Shown here: in pieces, positions 5,881 to 6,050 of the stretch
Numbering within the stretch: the stretch's first letter is position 1
Layout: each line of letters starts with the position of its first letter
Origin: an uncultured Collinsella sp.
Lineage (GTDB): Bacteria > Actinomycetota > Coriobacteriia > Coriobacteriales > Coriobacteriaceae
DNA: 6,050 nucleotides
Direction: 5' to 3'
Assembly: GCA_900754385.1 (NCBI GenBank)
Contig: CAAECP010000024.1
Span: 1 to 6,050 of the forward strand
Translations under genes and position numbers: made by a program
The notes under the pieces: model-generated
Told to the model about the DNA's origin: nothing
The model's database searches: none
What the model saw: only the letters and a program-made list of their open reading frames with translations

Positions 5881-6050
5881 AGGGCTGCTTGCGCCAGTTC
5901 CGGGCGTCGTCCTCGAGCTATTGGCGGATGACGGGCTTGTACGGGTCGAGCTTGCTCGGGGCGCTCCTCTTCGCGGGCGGGAGGGCGCGCAGGCGCGGCG
6001 AGCGCCTAGCGCGCGAACTCCCGTAAGAGCGCGTCTTCCACTTCCCGAAG
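5881..6050 (-). pseudogene. Degraded fragment of an IS21-family IstA transposase
   Basis: Read on the - strand, one frame gives AKRSAPSKLDPYKPVIRQ, a TAG stop (5918-5920), then LEDDARNWRKQ. The SKLDPYKPVI motif, the acidic E-D-D run and the RKQ are typical of the region after the N-terminal helix-turn-helix of IstA, where family members usually go on as RKQRHTA. Here the match breaks off after RKQ (5885), and a TGA follows at 5864-5866 inside the palindrome. Upstream in this frame (5957-6049) the reading is Arg/Ala-rich and no helix-turn-helix is recognisable, so a frameshift or further decay is likely. No IstB is in the window; the remnant may continue beyond its right edge. It cannot encode an active transposase. 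Identification rests on a short motif. Confidence 0.6.

Overview
The window is 6,050 bases of GC-rich DNA with every intact gene on the + strand. The gene content suggests an anaerobic, high-GC, single-membrane bacterium: an Fe-S serine dehydratase, a membrane-anchored L,D-transpeptidase of the Gram-positive two-domain type, a MacAB-like exporter with no visible outer-membrane partner, and AAAGGAG ribosome binding sites. A Coriobacteriia member such as Collinsella would fit, but this is inference from style and content; no marker gene is present.

Layout. Bases 2-361 are the C-terminal end of an iron-sulfur L-serine dehydratase (alpha-type domain), closed by a clean intrinsic terminator at 378-406. 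A promoter with a perfect TATAAT box (448-453) precedes a 1.7-kb gene (511-2244) for a membrane-anchored L,D-transpeptidase. It has a Gln/Arg-rich cytoplasmic tail, one membrane segment, two peptidoglycan-binding-type domains and a C-terminal YkuD catalytic domain. A 132-base gap (2245-2376) holds two mutually exclusive small hairpins and an 11-bp GC-rich inverted repeat, and no convincing promoter.

The next three genes form a tightly packed operon: a MacA/HlyD-like adaptor (2377-3810), an ABC ATPase (3810-4583) and a MacB/FtsX-fold permease (4580-5794). The stop/start overlaps TAATG and ATGA imply translational coupling. Together they should form a tripartite-like exporter: the ATPase drives the permease by mechanotransmission, and the adaptor is anchored beside it, reaching into the cell wall. 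The substrate (drug, peptide, lipid-linked or envelope compound) cannot be read from the sequence. No two-component system or other regulator is in the window.

The last 256 bases hold no intact gene. Just after the permease lies a striking 77-base imperfect palindrome (5803-5879). Abutting it on the - strand is a degraded fragment of an IS21-family IstA transposase with an in-frame stop. This end of the window looks like a mobile-DNA graveyard and is its least conventional part. The rest is well-known gene families in an ordinary arrangement; I do not see evidence for a wholly new system.
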